Source: DASZCR01 sp035942915
GTDB taxonomy: Bacteria; Acidobacteriota; Blastocatellia; Pyrinomonadales; Pyrinomonadaceae
DNA length: 32,723 bases
Reading direction: 5' to 3'
NCBI GenBank assembly: GCA_035942915.1
Contig: DASZCR010000104.1
Span: 1 to 32,723 of the forward strand
In this document: one piece after another, positions 16,703 through 25,468 of the stretch
Numbering within the stretch: the stretch's first letter is position 1
How the letters are laid out: the number at the start of each line of letters is the position of its first letter
The notes under the pieces: model-generated
What the model was told of the DNA's origin: nothing
Database searches by the model: none
Seen by the model: the letters and a program-made list of their open reading frames with translations, nothing else
Translations under genes and position numbers: made by a program

Positions 16703-17500
16703 TCATTCCATTATCCTGTCGAGACCTCTGATGAGGCCGATGTGGTCTCTCACTTTGCGAATGGCTAACAGAGTTCCCTGAATGTAGGGCTGTGCGCCGC
16801 TCCCGGCGTCGTGACGGATGGACAGACGTTCGTCCTTTGCGCCGAAGAGTGCCTCGACGCCAATCACGTAGCCGGGAAGACGTATCGAATGAATCTGCAC
16901 CCCGTTCAAATTTGCCCCGCGACTCTCGCGCGCTCCGATTGTTTCCTCGACGGAGTGTGTCACCTCCGGTTTGCTGATTTCCGAGAGGCGGAAAGCCAGC
17001 TCGCGCGTCGTGCCGCTCGGCGCGTCCTGCTTCGCGTCCGAGGCGTAATCTATAATCTCCCAATGAGAGAGATACTTCGCTGCCTCGCAAGCGAAACGCT
17101 GTAGTAAGACGGCGGTAATGGCGAAATTACCGGCAGCTATCACCCCGACTTGATGCTTCACGGCCGCTCTCTCGATTTCAGCGAAATCTTCGTCCGTCAA
17201 ACCCGACGAACCGATGACGACATGTACGCCCTTCCGAATCGCCGTCATCACATTGGCTTTCACCACGTCCGCTTTCGTGTAATCGACCAGCACGTCGGTC
17301 GGCGTCTGGAGCGCTTCTGCGACCGAGCCGCTGACCTTCAAGTCGAGGTTTGAATCCCCGAAAGCATCCTTCAGGCTGCGCCCCTGATGCGTGCGCGAGA
17401 CTGCGCCGACGAGGCTCATGTCGGCGGCTTCGGTGACGGCCAGACAGAGAGGCTTTCCGACCCATCCGGTCGCTCCGGCGATACATACATTCAGTTTCAT
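16703..17500 (-). CDS. dapB: 4-hydroxy-tetrahydrodipicolinate reductase-like protein (atypical DapB)
   Basis: The start is placed at MKLNVCIAGATG, with GGAG 9 bases upstream; another ATG lies 15 bases further up. A 265-residue product, close to the usual DapB length. The N-terminal Rossmann motif GATGWVG (residues 9-15) binds NAD(P)H. GSSGLTDEDF and AAGNFAI (residues 122-128) are family motifs, and DAPSGTT (159-165) is the substrate-binding loop. DapB reduces the ring intermediate of the lysine/diaminopimelate pathway. Where the enzyme usually has a His-His pair before a conserved Lys, this protein reads EIIDYASDAKQDAPSGTT: the Lys (157) is kept, the His are replaced by Ala and Ser. The same variant is known to me from a distinct DapB-like clade, so substrate and activity are uncertain. 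Confidence 0.85.
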   Translation of the reverse strand: MKLNVCIAGATGWVGKPLCLAVTEAADMSLVGAVSRTHQGRSLKDAFGDSNLDLKVSGSVAEALQTPTDVLVDYTKADVVKANVMTAIRKGVHVVIGSSGLTDEDFAEIERAAVKHQVGVIAAGNFAITAVLLQRFACEAAKYLSHWEIIDYASDAKQDAPSGTTRELAFRLSEISKPEVTHSVEETIGARESRGANLNGVQIHSIRLPGYVIGVEALFGAKDERLSIRHDAGSGAQPYIQGTLLAIRKVRDHIGLIRGLDRIME

Positions 17501-17774
17501 GACGTGAAACTCCATCAAGCCTGAGACTCGCTCGCGTGCGCTTCTTGCTACTTCGTCCCGCAAATTTTTCGCAACACTTCCATCTGTCTCCGAGCGGAAT
17601 AATGATAGAGTATTTGCAGCAGCACGGTGGCACGGAGAGAACGTAAGAGGCCACGCGTCGCGTTCATCCACCAATTTCAAGTATGCGCGTGAAGGCGGCC
17701 GCATACTGTCACCTGTAGGACTTCTCGCAACCTTACGGCGGAGCGTCCGAACTACTCACAATGAATATCACACG

Positions 17775-19217
17775 ATGAATGCCAAAATCCTCATAGTCGA
17801 AGACGACGAACGTCTGCGGGACGTTTTTTTGGAGGCGACTGCGATGGAAATGTACCTGACGCAGGGCGTCTCCACCGCCGAAGAAGCCATTGAAAGGCTA
17901 CGGCAAGAGCACTTCGACATCGTGATTACAGACGTGACGCTGCCCGGCATGTCCGGCCTCGACCTCCTGCCCTACCTGCCCCGCCTACGCCCCGGCATCC
18001 TAGCTATCGTCATCACCGCTTACGGCACAATCAACATCGCCGTCGAGGCCATGAAACGCGGCGCGACAGACTTTCTCACCAAGCCTTTTGAGTTGGATAC
18101 GTTGCTGGGCACGATTCGTGTCGCGGCCGAACGCGTGATGAAAACCCGCGCCGAGGCTGTGGCCGCCGCCGGTTCGCCCAGCGCGCCGGGAACGCTCATC
18201 GCCGTCTCGCCTGCCATGCTGCAACTGCTACAGCAAGTGCGCGCCGTCGCGCCCTTCCCGATGACAGTCCTTATCACAGGCGAGACCGGCACCGGCAAAG
18301 AGATGATTGCCCGCGCCATTCATCAACTGAGTCCCCGCCGCGAGAAGCCTTTCGTCGCGCTCAACTGCGCGGCCGTGCCCGAACAGTTACTCGAAGACGA
18401 ACTTTTCGGACACGTCAAGGGCGCTTTCACAGGCGCGCACAGCGGGCGCGAGGGGCGTTTCGAGCAGGCCGCCAACGGGACGCTCTTCCTCGACGAGATT
18501 GGCGACATGAGCATGGCGCTTCAGACCAAGCTGTTGCGCGTCTTGCAGGAACGCGAGTTTGAAAGGCTCGGCTCGTCGCAGACCATCAAAGTGGATGTGC
18601 GCGTCGTGGCCGCGACGAGCGCCACTCTGGAAACTCGCATCGAAGAGGGCACGTTTCGCGCAGACCTCTACTATCGCCTCAACGTCGTACACCTGCGCCT
18701 GCCGCCCTTGCGCGAGCGGCGCGAAGACATCCGCCCGCTTGCCGAGCATCTGCTCACCAAGTTCTGCACGGCGACAGGGCTGCCGCGCAAAAGCGTCTCC
18801 GCAGATGCATGGACGGTTCTGCTCAAGTATCGTTGGCCGGGTAATGTCAGACAACTACAAAACGCGATGGAGCGAGCCGCAGCGATGTCGGGCGTCTTGA
18901 CCGAAATCGGCTTACAGGACTTGCCTGAGGAGGTGCGCGAAGCAGCTTCGGAGGAGAGCGCGCGGGCATCTCCCGCCGTCGCCAGCGGTGCGCCGCAGCA
19001 GCCCTCCCCCGCAGACATCCAAGACGAGGCCGTCAACTTCGACGCCGTCATGACGAAGGTCGAGCGCGACCTGTTGTTGCAGGCGCTCGACAAGACGGGC
19101 GGCAACAAGTTGCGCGCCGCCAAACTACTCAACATGAAACGCACGACCTTAGTCGAGAAGCTAAAACGCTTGCAGATTGATTTTGAGAAGGAAGAGAGCG
19201 ATACCCAGCAGGAATAG
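17775..19217 (+). CDS. NtrC-family sigma-54 response regulator
   Basis: A 480-residue protein with the full NtrC layout. The receiver (1-120) has the acidic pair ED-D near residue 10, phospho-acceptor Asp53 in VITDVTLPG, and a later Lys in FLTKPF. The AAA+ domain has Walker A GETGTGKE near residue 168, the sigma-54 contact loop GAFTGA near residue 216 and Walker B LFLDEIGD. The C-terminal Fis-type helix-turn-helix is at 440-472 (GGNKLRAAKLLNMKRTTLVEKL). It activates sigma-54 promoters when phosphorylated. It opens a plus-strand run of signalling genes; the hybrid kinase two genes later could be its partner. No strong ribosome site is seen at the ATG. No convincing -24/-12 promoter was found by eye in the window. 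Confidence 0.95.
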   Translation: MNAKILIVEDDERLRDVFLEATAMEMYLTQGVSTAEEAIERLRQEHFDIVITDVTLPGMSGLDLLPYLPRLRPGILAIVITAYGTINIAVEAMKRGATDFLTKPFELDTLLGTIRVAAERVMKTRAEAVAAAGSPSAPGTLIAVSPAMLQLLQQVRAVAPFPMTVLITGETGTGKEMIARAIHQLSPRREKPFVALNCAAVPEQLLEDELFGHVKGAFTGAHSGREGRFEQAANGTLFLDEIGDMSMALQTKLLRVLQEREFERLGSSQTIKVDVRVVAATSATLETRIEEGTFRADLYYRLNVVHLRLPPLRERREDIRPLAEHLLTKFCTATGLPRKSVSADAWTVLLKYRWPGNVRQLQNAMERAAAMSGVLTEIGLQDLPEEVREAASEESARASPAVASGAPQQPSPADIQDEAVNFDAVMTKVERDLLLQALDKTGGNKLRAAKLLNMKRTTLVEKLKRLQIDFEKEESDTQQE

Positions 19218-19503
19218 GACGCCCGCGCACGCGTGCCAAAGATTTGACACTCTTCGAGCATTAAGTGTCGGTTTTCCGATAGTCGAAGCCTTCCGTTTCG
19301 CCCTCGGAGCACTCGTCAGAAATTATTTTCAAAAGCCTTCGGGCGTGCTAAACGTTGATTAATACGCCGTTTAACTCTCAGAAAATACCTGTCTTAAACT
19401 GAAAGCGTCGCCCGTAAAATTCTTGTGCACAGGATTCGCATAGAGTTGTGCGGCGCCCTCACGCCGCTTTGCAGCCCCACCACGACCGGAGAGACAGAAT
19501 CAA

Positions 19504-21387
19504 ATGATAAGACACAGACACTCCCCTCGGACGAGCACACTTGCGTGCCTCGTCGTCTTCTTGGCCTGTTGTGCGGTTCTTACCCTTCCGCAAGTGGCTC
19601 ACACCACAGAGCCGGCTTCGACAAAGGCGTCGAAAATTGCCCGCGACCTGTTGACGGAAACCAGTGCTGAGCGTGCGCCGAACCAAGGCGTGCGACTCAT
19701 CATACAGTCGCAGAGCGCGACGAGCGCGCGCCTCGAAGACTTCGTCACACGACAGAAGGGGCGCGTCCTGCGCCGCTTCAAACGCTTTCGTGCGACGACC
19801 GTCGAGTTGCCTAAAGAGGCCGTGCGCGCACTGGCAGACTTGCCGGAGGTGGCATACATCTCGCCGGACAGACCCGTCCGCTCCTACGGCCACGTCTCGC
19901 TGACGACCGGAGCAGACGCCGTCGGCTCACAGGTCAACTCCTCGAACGTCAGCTACACGCTCGACGGCACAGGCATCGGCATCGCCGTCCTCGATTCTTC
20001 AATCTCTGCCACGCACGACTCTTTCAGCGACGCTAACGGTAACAGCCGCATCGTCGCTAACGTCGATTTCACGGGCGAAGGCATCCCCGTCGATGACCCC
20101 TTCGGTCACGGCACGCACGTCGCCGGTCTCGCCGCAGGCAACGCCTCCATCTCGAACGGCGCATACACGGGCATTGCTCCCAACGCGCACCTCATCAACC
20201 TGCGCGTCCTCGACTCGCAAGGCTTGGGTACAACGACCGGTTTCCTGAGCGCCATCGAGTGGATTATGGACAATCGCCAGCAGTACAACATCCGCGTCGT
20301 CAACCTGAGTTTGGGGACGTTGGCTGTTGACTCTTACCGCAACGACCCGCTGTGCCTCGCCGTCAGAGATGCGGTCGATGCCGGTCTCGTCGTCGTCACA
20401 GCCGCCGGTAATGATGGCAAGAACAGCAGCGGGCAGAAAGTTTACGGTCGCATCCATTCGCCCGGCACCGAACCCTCGGCCATCACCGTCGGCGCCACCA
20501 ACACCTACGGGACGGACTCGCGCTCGGACGACGTGGTCACCACCTACAGTTCGCGCGGGCCGACGCGCAGCTATTGGACGGATTCCGGTGGCGGCATCCA
20601 TCACGACAACTTGATTAAACCCGACCTCGTCGCGCCGGGTAACAGGCTGGCCTCGGCCAAGTCGAAGAACAACTCTATCAGCGCGGCGCATCCTGAGTTG
20701 GACGCCTATTCGGACGGCGACGACGACCACGCGATGATGTACCTCAACGGCACGTCGATGGCGACGCCGCTCGTCTCCGGCGCGGCGGCGCTCATCCTGC
20801 AAGCCAATCCGAATCTGACGCCGAACATGGTCAAGACCATTTTGATGTACACGGCGCAACCGCTCTCAGGCTTCAACACTTTGGAGCAAGGCACAGGGCA
20901 ACTCAACATCGAGGGAGCCATCAGCATCGCCACGAAGGTGCGCGGCGACTTCTCTTCTTCGCTGGCGCTCGGCGCGTCTCTGCTGAACGGCAACGCGCCC
21001 ACACCGACGACCACTATCGCCGGACATCAATTCCCCTGGGCGGGCGGCGTCCTCGTCGGTCACACCTACGTCAACGGCGTCGAGTTGATTACGCACTACC
21101 AGAGAATCTATGACCTCGGAGTGCTGCTCAGCGACGGCATCCTCGCCAGTGACGGTATCCTTGCGAGCGACCAGACGATGCTGACTAACGGCATCCTCGC
21201 TTCCGACAGCCTGCAACTGAGCGACGGCCAATCACTCGGCAGCGGCACGTTCATCCTCGGCACAGGCATCCTTGCGAGCGACGGTATCCTCGCCAGCGAC
21301 GGCATTCTCGCCAGCGACGGTATCCTCGCCAGCGACAATCTTCCCGACGAACCCAACCCGTCAATCCCTCTCACCAGTGGGGACTAA
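19504..21387 (+). CDS. Secreted S8 subtilase with C-terminal GILASD repeats
   Basis: The signal peptide (TLACLVVFLACCAVLTLPQVAHT) is followed by an I9-type propeptide, about residues 62-125 (GVRLIIQS ... VAYISPDRPV). The catalytic triad is complete: Asp164 in IAVLDSSI, His202 in GHGTHVAG and Ser418 in NGTSMATP; the oxyanion Asn is in TAAGNDG. The Asp motif is DSS rather than the common DSG. After the catalytic domain is a ~90-residue tail with seven copies of GILASD, most in tandem, ending PNPSIPLTSGD. It is an extracellular serine endopeptidase. The tail may form a beta-solenoid or a stalk; no sorting signal such as PEP-CTERM is seen. The hybrid kinase gene begins 3 bases after the stop, so the two are probably co-transcribed. 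Confidence 0.95.
   Translation: MIRHRHSPRTSTLACLVVFLACCAVLTLPQVAHTTEPASTKASKIARDLLTETSAERAPNQGVRLIIQSQSATSARLEDFVTRQKGRVLRRFKRFRATTVELPKEAVRALADLPEVAYISPDRPVRSYGHVSLTTGADAVGSQVNSSNVSYTLDGTGIGIAVLDSSISATHDSFSDANGNSRIVANVDFTGEGIPVDDPFGHGTHVAGLAAGNASISNGAYTGIAPNAHLINLRVLDSQGLGTTTGFLSAIEWIMDNRQQYNIRVVNLSLGTLAVDSYRNDPLCLAVRDAVDAGLVVVTAAGNDGKNSSGQKVYGRIHSPGTEPSAITVGATNTYGTDSRSDDVVTTYSSRGPTRSYWTDSGGGIHHDNLIKPDLVAPGNRLASAKSKNNSISAAHPELDAYSDGDDDHAMMYLNGTSMATPLVSGAAALILQANPNLTPNMVKTILMYTAQPLSGFNTLEQGTGQLNIEGAISIATKVRGDFSSSLALGASLLNGNAPTPTTTIAGHQFPWAGGVLVGHTYVNGVELITHYQRIYDLGVLLSDGILASDGILASDQTMLTNGILASDSLQLSDGQSLGSGTFILGTGILASDGILASDGILASDGILASDNLPDEPNPSIPLTSGD
21136..21336 (+). repeat. GILASD hexapeptide (18-bp) repeats in subtilase tail
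   Basis: Seven GILASD units: two in tandem, one isolated after MLTN, then four in tandem, with related LLSDG and LQLSDG units between. Codons differ between copies (ATCCTCGCCAGT, ATCCTTGCGAGC, ATTCTCGCCAGC), which argues for selection on the peptide rather than only recent duplication. Confidence 0.85.
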
Positions 21388-21390
21388 ACA

Positions 21391-23385
21391 ATGTCGACTG
21401 AAAGCTTCCCCCTGATGAACTTCTACAGCGTGGCTAAGGCGCGCATGGCCTACAGCGGCGCGACGGCGAGATTCATGGTACTGGCCGCCATCGCGGGATG
21501 CGCGGCGGGCGTCTTCTCGCTGTGGCGTTTGCAATGGTCGCAGATGGATTGGCGTTTCGGTGTGCTGGCGCTGATTGCCATCGGCATCGGTGCGCGCGTC
21601 AGCGTGCGGATTCCGCGCGTCAAAGGTGAGGTGACGGTTTCAGACACCTTCATCTTCCTGACGATGATGCTCTACGACGGAGAAGCAGCCATTCTCTTAG
21701 CCATCGTCGAGGCGCTCTGCTCCTCGTTCCGCTTCAGCAAGACGTGGCTGACCATCTTCTTCAACGCGGGCATCATGGGCTGTTCGACCTTCCTCACGGT
21801 CTGGGTCGGTCGCGCTTTCTTCGGCCACATCCCGGCCGTCGTCGCACAGGAGTTTTCGGCCGCCAGCATCATCCTCCTCTGCGTCGTCGCGCTCACGCAG
21901 TACGCCTCAAACTCCGCGCTGGCGGCGGTGCGCGAGGCGCTCAGGGATAAGAAATCTGTGTGGCTCACGTGGAAAGAATCCTACCTCTGGATTTTCATCT
22001 CTACCGTCTCGTGCGCCTCGGCCGCGCTCGTCATTGCGAAGGTGGTGAGCCTGACGGGCTTCTATGCCGTCATCCTCATCCTGCCGATTATCGTCATCGT
22101 CTACTTCACCTATCAGACCTATCTGAAGAACGTGGAGGCGGCCGAGGCGCAGGCGCGGCAGGCACAAGCACACGTCGAAGAGCTTTCGCGTTACATCTCC
22201 GAGCAGGAACGTATCCGCGTGCAGTTCTCGCAGCTTGAGAAGCTCTCGGCACTGGGCGTACTCGCTTCGGGCGTCGCGCACGATTTTAACAACTGCCTCG
22301 CCGCCATCCTCGGTCGCTCGGAACTGATGCGCCGGTACACGACCGACCCGAAGCTGCTGCGCGGCCTCGAAATCATCATCAAGTCGGCGAAGGACGGGGC
22401 GAAGACAGTCAAGCGCATACAGGACTTCGCGCGGCAGCGACAAGACCGCAACTTCGAGATGGTCTCGGTTGACCACATCCTGCTCGACGTGAGCGAAATC
22501 ACGCGGCCGCGCTGGAAGGACGACGCCGAAGCCAACGGCGTCCACATCAAACTCAACGTCTCTCCGCCTTCTGGCTCCTTCGTCCTCGGCGACGCCTCCG
22601 AGTTGCGCGACGTGCTTATCAACATGGTCTTCAACGCAGTTGACGCCATGCCCGACGGCGGCACACTGACGCTCGCGACCGAGGAGCGCGATGAAAAGGT
22701 TCTCATCACCGTCAGCGACACGGGCACAGGCATGACGCCCGACGTGAGTGCGCGCGTCTTCGACCCCTTCTTTACGACGAAGGGTATGGAAGGCATGGGG
22801 CTTGGTCTCTCGGTCAGCTACGGAATCGTCCGCCGTCACGGCGGCACAATCAAAGTTGAATCGGAAGTAGGAAAGGGTTCGACTTTCCTTTTAGCTCTGC
22901 CGCAGGTGAATCAGGCCGCGTGGCTGGAAGGAGACGCGGGAACGGCTCCGTTCGCGGGTCTCAATCAGAGGTGCAGGATGACGAAAATTCTCGTGGTGGA
23001 CGACGAAGAGCCTGTCCGGGAGTTGCTGTGCGACATTCTGGAAGATGAAGGAGTGGAGGTGACGGCCGCCGCCAACGGCGCAGACGCGCTCGCGCGCTTC
23101 GAGCCGGGCAAGTTCGATGCCGTTCTGACAGATATCGGGATGCCCGGAATGAACGGGTGGGAACTGCTGCGACTCATCAACGAACGAGACCAGCAAGTGC
23201 CATTGGCGGTGATTACGGGTTGGGGCGAACTCGTCAGCGCGCGCGAGGAAAAGGCCGCGCGTGTCGATTGGGTGCTGACCAAGCCGTTCTCGATGGAACA
23301 GATTTGTCACGTCGCGCAGGAAGTCGCACGACGCCGGAAACAGCAGCCCGCTCGGAGCGACAGCCTCACACTTGTGTCGCCTTGA
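21391..23385 (+). CDS. Membrane hybrid sensor histidine kinase with C-terminal receiver
   Basis: A 664-residue protein. The N-terminal 235 residues hold about six to seven transmembrane helices (for example FMVLAAIAGCAAGVFSLW, FGVLALIAIGIGA and YAVILILPIIVIVYFTY) with a cytoplasmic-type RVKGEVTVSDTFIFL segment. A linker coiled coil (VEAAEAQARQAQAHVEEL) leads to HisKA with His297 in SGVAHDFNN. HATPase motifs follow: N-box NMVFNAVDAMPDGG, G1 DTGTGM, F-box FDPFFTTK and G2 GMGLGLS. The receiver from about residue 530 has DDEE, Asp581 in VLTDIGMPG and Lys in VLTKPFS. It is likely to sense membrane or cell-envelope conditions; the ligand is unknown. It is probably co-transcribed with the upstream subtilase gene (3-base gap). 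Confidence 0.95.
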   Translation: MSTESFPLMNFYSVAKARMAYSGATARFMVLAAIAGCAAGVFSLWRLQWSQMDWRFGVLALIAIGIGARVSVRIPRVKGEVTVSDTFIFLTMMLYDGEAAILLAIVEALCSSFRFSKTWLTIFFNAGIMGCSTFLTVWVGRAFFGHIPAVVAQEFSAASIILLCVVALTQYASNSALAAVREALRDKKSVWLTWKESYLWIFISTVSCASAALVIAKVVSLTGFYAVILILPIIVIVYFTYQTYLKNVEAAEAQARQAQAHVEELSRYISEQERIRVQFSQLEKLSALGVLASGVAHDFNNCLAAILGRSELMRRYTTDPKLLRGLEIIIKSAKDGAKTVKRIQDFARQRQDRNFEMVSVDHILLDVSEITRPRWKDDAEANGVHIKLNVSPPSGSFVLGDASELRDVLINMVFNAVDAMPDGGTLTLATEERDEKVLITVSDTGTGMTPDVSARVFDPFFTTKGMEGMGLGLSVSYGIVRRHGGTIKVESEVGKGSTFLLALPQVNQAAWLEGDAGTAPFAGLNQRCRMTKILVVDDEEPVRELLCDILEDEGVEVTAAANGADALARFEPGKFDAVLTDIGMPGMNGWELLRLINERDQQVPLAVITGWGELVSAREEKAARVDWVLTKPFSMEQICHVAQEVARRRKQQPARSDSLTLVSP

Positions 23386-23447
23386 GCATGGGCGCGCGCA
23401 CGCGCTCGATTTCTTCGACTTGAATCTCGTCGAATGGGCCGATATTC

Positions 23448-24431
23448 ATGAACCTATTCCCTCACAATTTGAGTAGGAGTTCGAGCGCGCGCGCCCCTCT
23501 ACCTATCGCGTGTTTCATCATGATTCTCGCGCTTAACCTACAGGCCAGCGGCTTCGAGTCGGGCAGCGCGTCGCCGCTGCGCGAGAAAGACGTGCAGCGC
23601 GCCGAGCAGGTCATCACGAAACTTCGCCTGCTCGACTATGCCGCGCGGTCTAACGCGCAAGCTTTTCTCAAGACGGCCGACAAGCTCTATCCGGCCCTGT
23701 TCGTGACGGTCGCAGAGATGCGTCCGAGCGATTTGAAAACAGACCTCGACACGGCCGCCTTTCTCTACGAAGAGGCGAGCCGCATCTGGCGCACGACCGG
23801 AACACGCACGGCCGATTGCTCGCAGGAGCGACGCGACATCTACCGTCCACTCTGTCTCGAACTCGAAGGCGGCACGGTCGGCCGTCTCCTCGTCTCGAAG
23901 GCACGCCTGCATACGAGTTGGGCTGAAGCGGTCGTCAGCCAACACAAGGGAGCGACGGGAGCCGATGTCACACGCAGACTCGCGGACATGAACGCGGCGC
24001 GTGCCAACGATTCCGCTATCGCCGCCCAAGCCGTGCGGACGCTCAGGACGCTCGAACAGTACGTTAACACTTTTAAGACTTATGCCGACTATCAGGAGCA
24101 GCGCACACTTGCCAAAGTGAACCTGAGCGAACTGGATGGTGAGTTTGCCGACGCGCTGGCGAGAGCCGGTGTCTTAATCGCTTCGATGCCTCGCAGCCCC
24201 GCCCTCTACCACCTGCGCAACGCTTATCAGTCCTACCTCGATGGGCTGTTCTGGAGCCGCAAAATCCGTCAATCGACGACGCGCGTCGTCTCAGTCAACG
24301 GGTTCGACAGTAATCCGCTGGCAGACCTCAGATTGAGCGCCGAACAGGTCGGCTACACGACCGTCGGCAGTTGGAAAAAGGGGAAGGAATACACGCGCCG
24401 TGCCGAGCACGCTCTCGCCGCGAAAGATTAA
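23448..24431 (+). CDS. Exported helical hypothetical protein
   Basis: A 327-residue product with an N-terminal hydrophobic signal (LPIACFIMILALNLQASGF, cut near residue 36). The rest is rich in Ala, Leu, Arg and Glu and appears mostly helical, with stretches such as RAEQVITKLRLLDYAARSNAQ and ALAKVNLSELDGEFADALARAG. Two Cys near residues 123 and 137 (ADCSQERRDIYRPLCLE) could form a disulphide outside the cytoplasm. No known domain is recognised. It sits between the hybrid kinase and the FecR gene on the same strand, with 62 and 20 bases on either side, so a shared operon and an envelope-sensing accessory role are plausible but unproven. Confidence 0.75.
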   Translation: MNLFPHNLSRSSSARAPLPIACFIMILALNLQASGFESGSASPLREKDVQRAEQVITKLRLLDYAARSNAQAFLKTADKLYPALFVTVAEMRPSDLKTDLDTAAFLYEEASRIWRTTGTRTADCSQERRDIYRPLCLELEGGTVGRLLVSKARLHTSWAEAVVSQHKGATGADVTRRLADMNAARANDSAIAAQAVRTLRTLEQYVNTFKTYADYQEQRTLAKVNLSELDGEFADALARAGVLIASMPRSPALYHLRNAYQSYLDGLFWSRKIRQSTTRVVSVNGFDSNPLADLRLSAEQVGYTTVGSWKKGKEYTRRAEHALAAKD

Positions 24432-24451
24432 AAGGGTTCTCCGGTAAAGCT

Positions 24452-25456
24452 ATGGAGCATCAGCTTGCCCGACTCGATGTCGAATGGATAGGCGTCTCCA
24501 AACGCCGACTCTATACGCTCATCTTTCTCCTCGTCCTGACGCTGCTCGGCGGCGCAGGACTCTCCTTTTATCTGTCCGGGCAGACGGCCGCGCCCGCGCG
24601 CGACGAAACAAAGACTGCGAGCGGCGCACGCTTCGACACGCTCGAAGGCGAAGTCCGCGTCACGCGCGCCGCGACGCGCAGAACCTTAGTCGCAGATGCC
24701 GCGACGCAACTGTATCCGGGCGACGTGGTACAGACACAGCCGGGCGCGCGCGCAGGCATCACGCTTGTTGACGGCTCGACCCTCGTCGTTCGTCCGAACA
24801 GCGTCATCACCATTGCGGAGAACGACCGCGCGGAAGGCGGAGGCACAACGCGCGTGCGCGTCGCCGTCGAGAGCGGTCAGGTGAAGGTCAGCACAGGCGT
24901 TCAGACGCCGCAGACGAGCAACGTCGTCGAAACTCCACTGACCAGCAACAAGCTGTCCGCACAGACGGCGGCCAGCTTCGACGTGCTTGAGGACAAGACG
25001 GAGGAGGTGCGCGTGATGTCCGGCTCGGTCGAGTCGAGCGCAAGCGGCGGCAGCGGCGACCGTCTGACGATAGGCGCGGGCGAGTACCTCGCACGTCACG
25101 GGTCAGGCAACGTCAAGCGACGCGAGCAACTGCTCGATGCACCCGTGCCTTACACGCCGCACGACCGCGAGAGAATCGAGACGCAGGGAGAAGAGACGGC
25201 GAGCGTGGCGCTGCAATGGGCGCATCCTCTGGCGGCCGCGTCTGTTTCCTATCGCGTCGAGATTGCGGCTTCGCCCTTCTTCGTCAAGCCGAGTATTCTC
25301 TTTGAGAGAGGGCGGCTCATCGCGCCGCGTCTGCTGGTCACGAAATTAGCTCACGGAAACTACTTCTGGCGCGTGCAGGCCGTCTCGGCGACGGGACAGG
25401 CGAGCGAATGGTGCCGCCCGCAGAAGTTCACATTGGTTGGGAAGGCGGAAGAGTAA
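24452..25456 (+). CDS. Membrane-anchored FecR-domain protein
   Basis: The start is taken at MEHQLARLDVEW, 20 bases after the previous stop; a longer frame overlaps the upstream gene. A 334-residue product. A single membrane helix is at residues 18-38 (IFLLVLTLLGGAGLSFYL). The FecR core follows: VRVTRAATRR, LYPGDVVQTQPGARAGITLVDGS and LVVRPNSVITI, with a second strand set RVRVAVESGQVKVSTG and ASFDVLEDKTEEVRVMSGSV. The C-terminal 90 residues (VALQWAHPLAAASVSYRVEI ... YFWRVQAVSATGQASEW) look like a fibronectin III-type or PDZ-free beta sandwich. FecR proteins act as periplasmic sensors or scaffold parts. No ECF sigma factor is next to it, so classic iron-siderophore signalling is unlikely. Confidence 0.88.
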   Translation: MEHQLARLDVEWIGVSKRRLYTLIFLLVLTLLGGAGLSFYLSGQTAAPARDETKTASGARFDTLEGEVRVTRAATRRTLVADAATQLYPGDVVQTQPGARAGITLVDGSTLVVRPNSVITIAENDRAEGGGTTRVRVAVESGQVKVSTGVQTPQTSNVVETPLTSNKLSAQTAASFDVLEDKTEEVRVMSGSVESSASGGSGDRLTIGAGEYLARHGSGNVKRREQLLDAPVPYTPHDRERIETQGEETASVALQWAHPLAAASVSYRVEIAASPFFVKPSILFERGRLIAPRLLVTKLAHGNYFWRVQAVSATGQASEWCRPQKFTLVGKAEE

Positions 25457-25468
25457 AGGGGAAAATTT

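Noticed and set aside
17627..17642. Sigma-54 -24/-12 promoter (TGGCACGG...)
   Set aside because: The TGGCAC half is present, but the TTGC half is missing at the required spacing.
19999..20859. 286-residue minus-strand frame opposite the subtilase
   Set aside because: The plus strand holds the complete catalytic triad, and the minus frame is rich in Arg/Val/Asp without motifs, as expected from GC-rich third positions.
21907..22839. 310-residue minus-strand frame opposite the histidine kinase
   Set aside because: The kinase motifs are all on the plus strand; the opposite frame has no recognisable features.
24452..25456. FecR as part of an ECF sigma/TonB iron-uptake system
   Set aside because: No ECF sigma factor or TonB-dependent receptor is present in the window; the neighbours are a kinase and a PilZ regulator.
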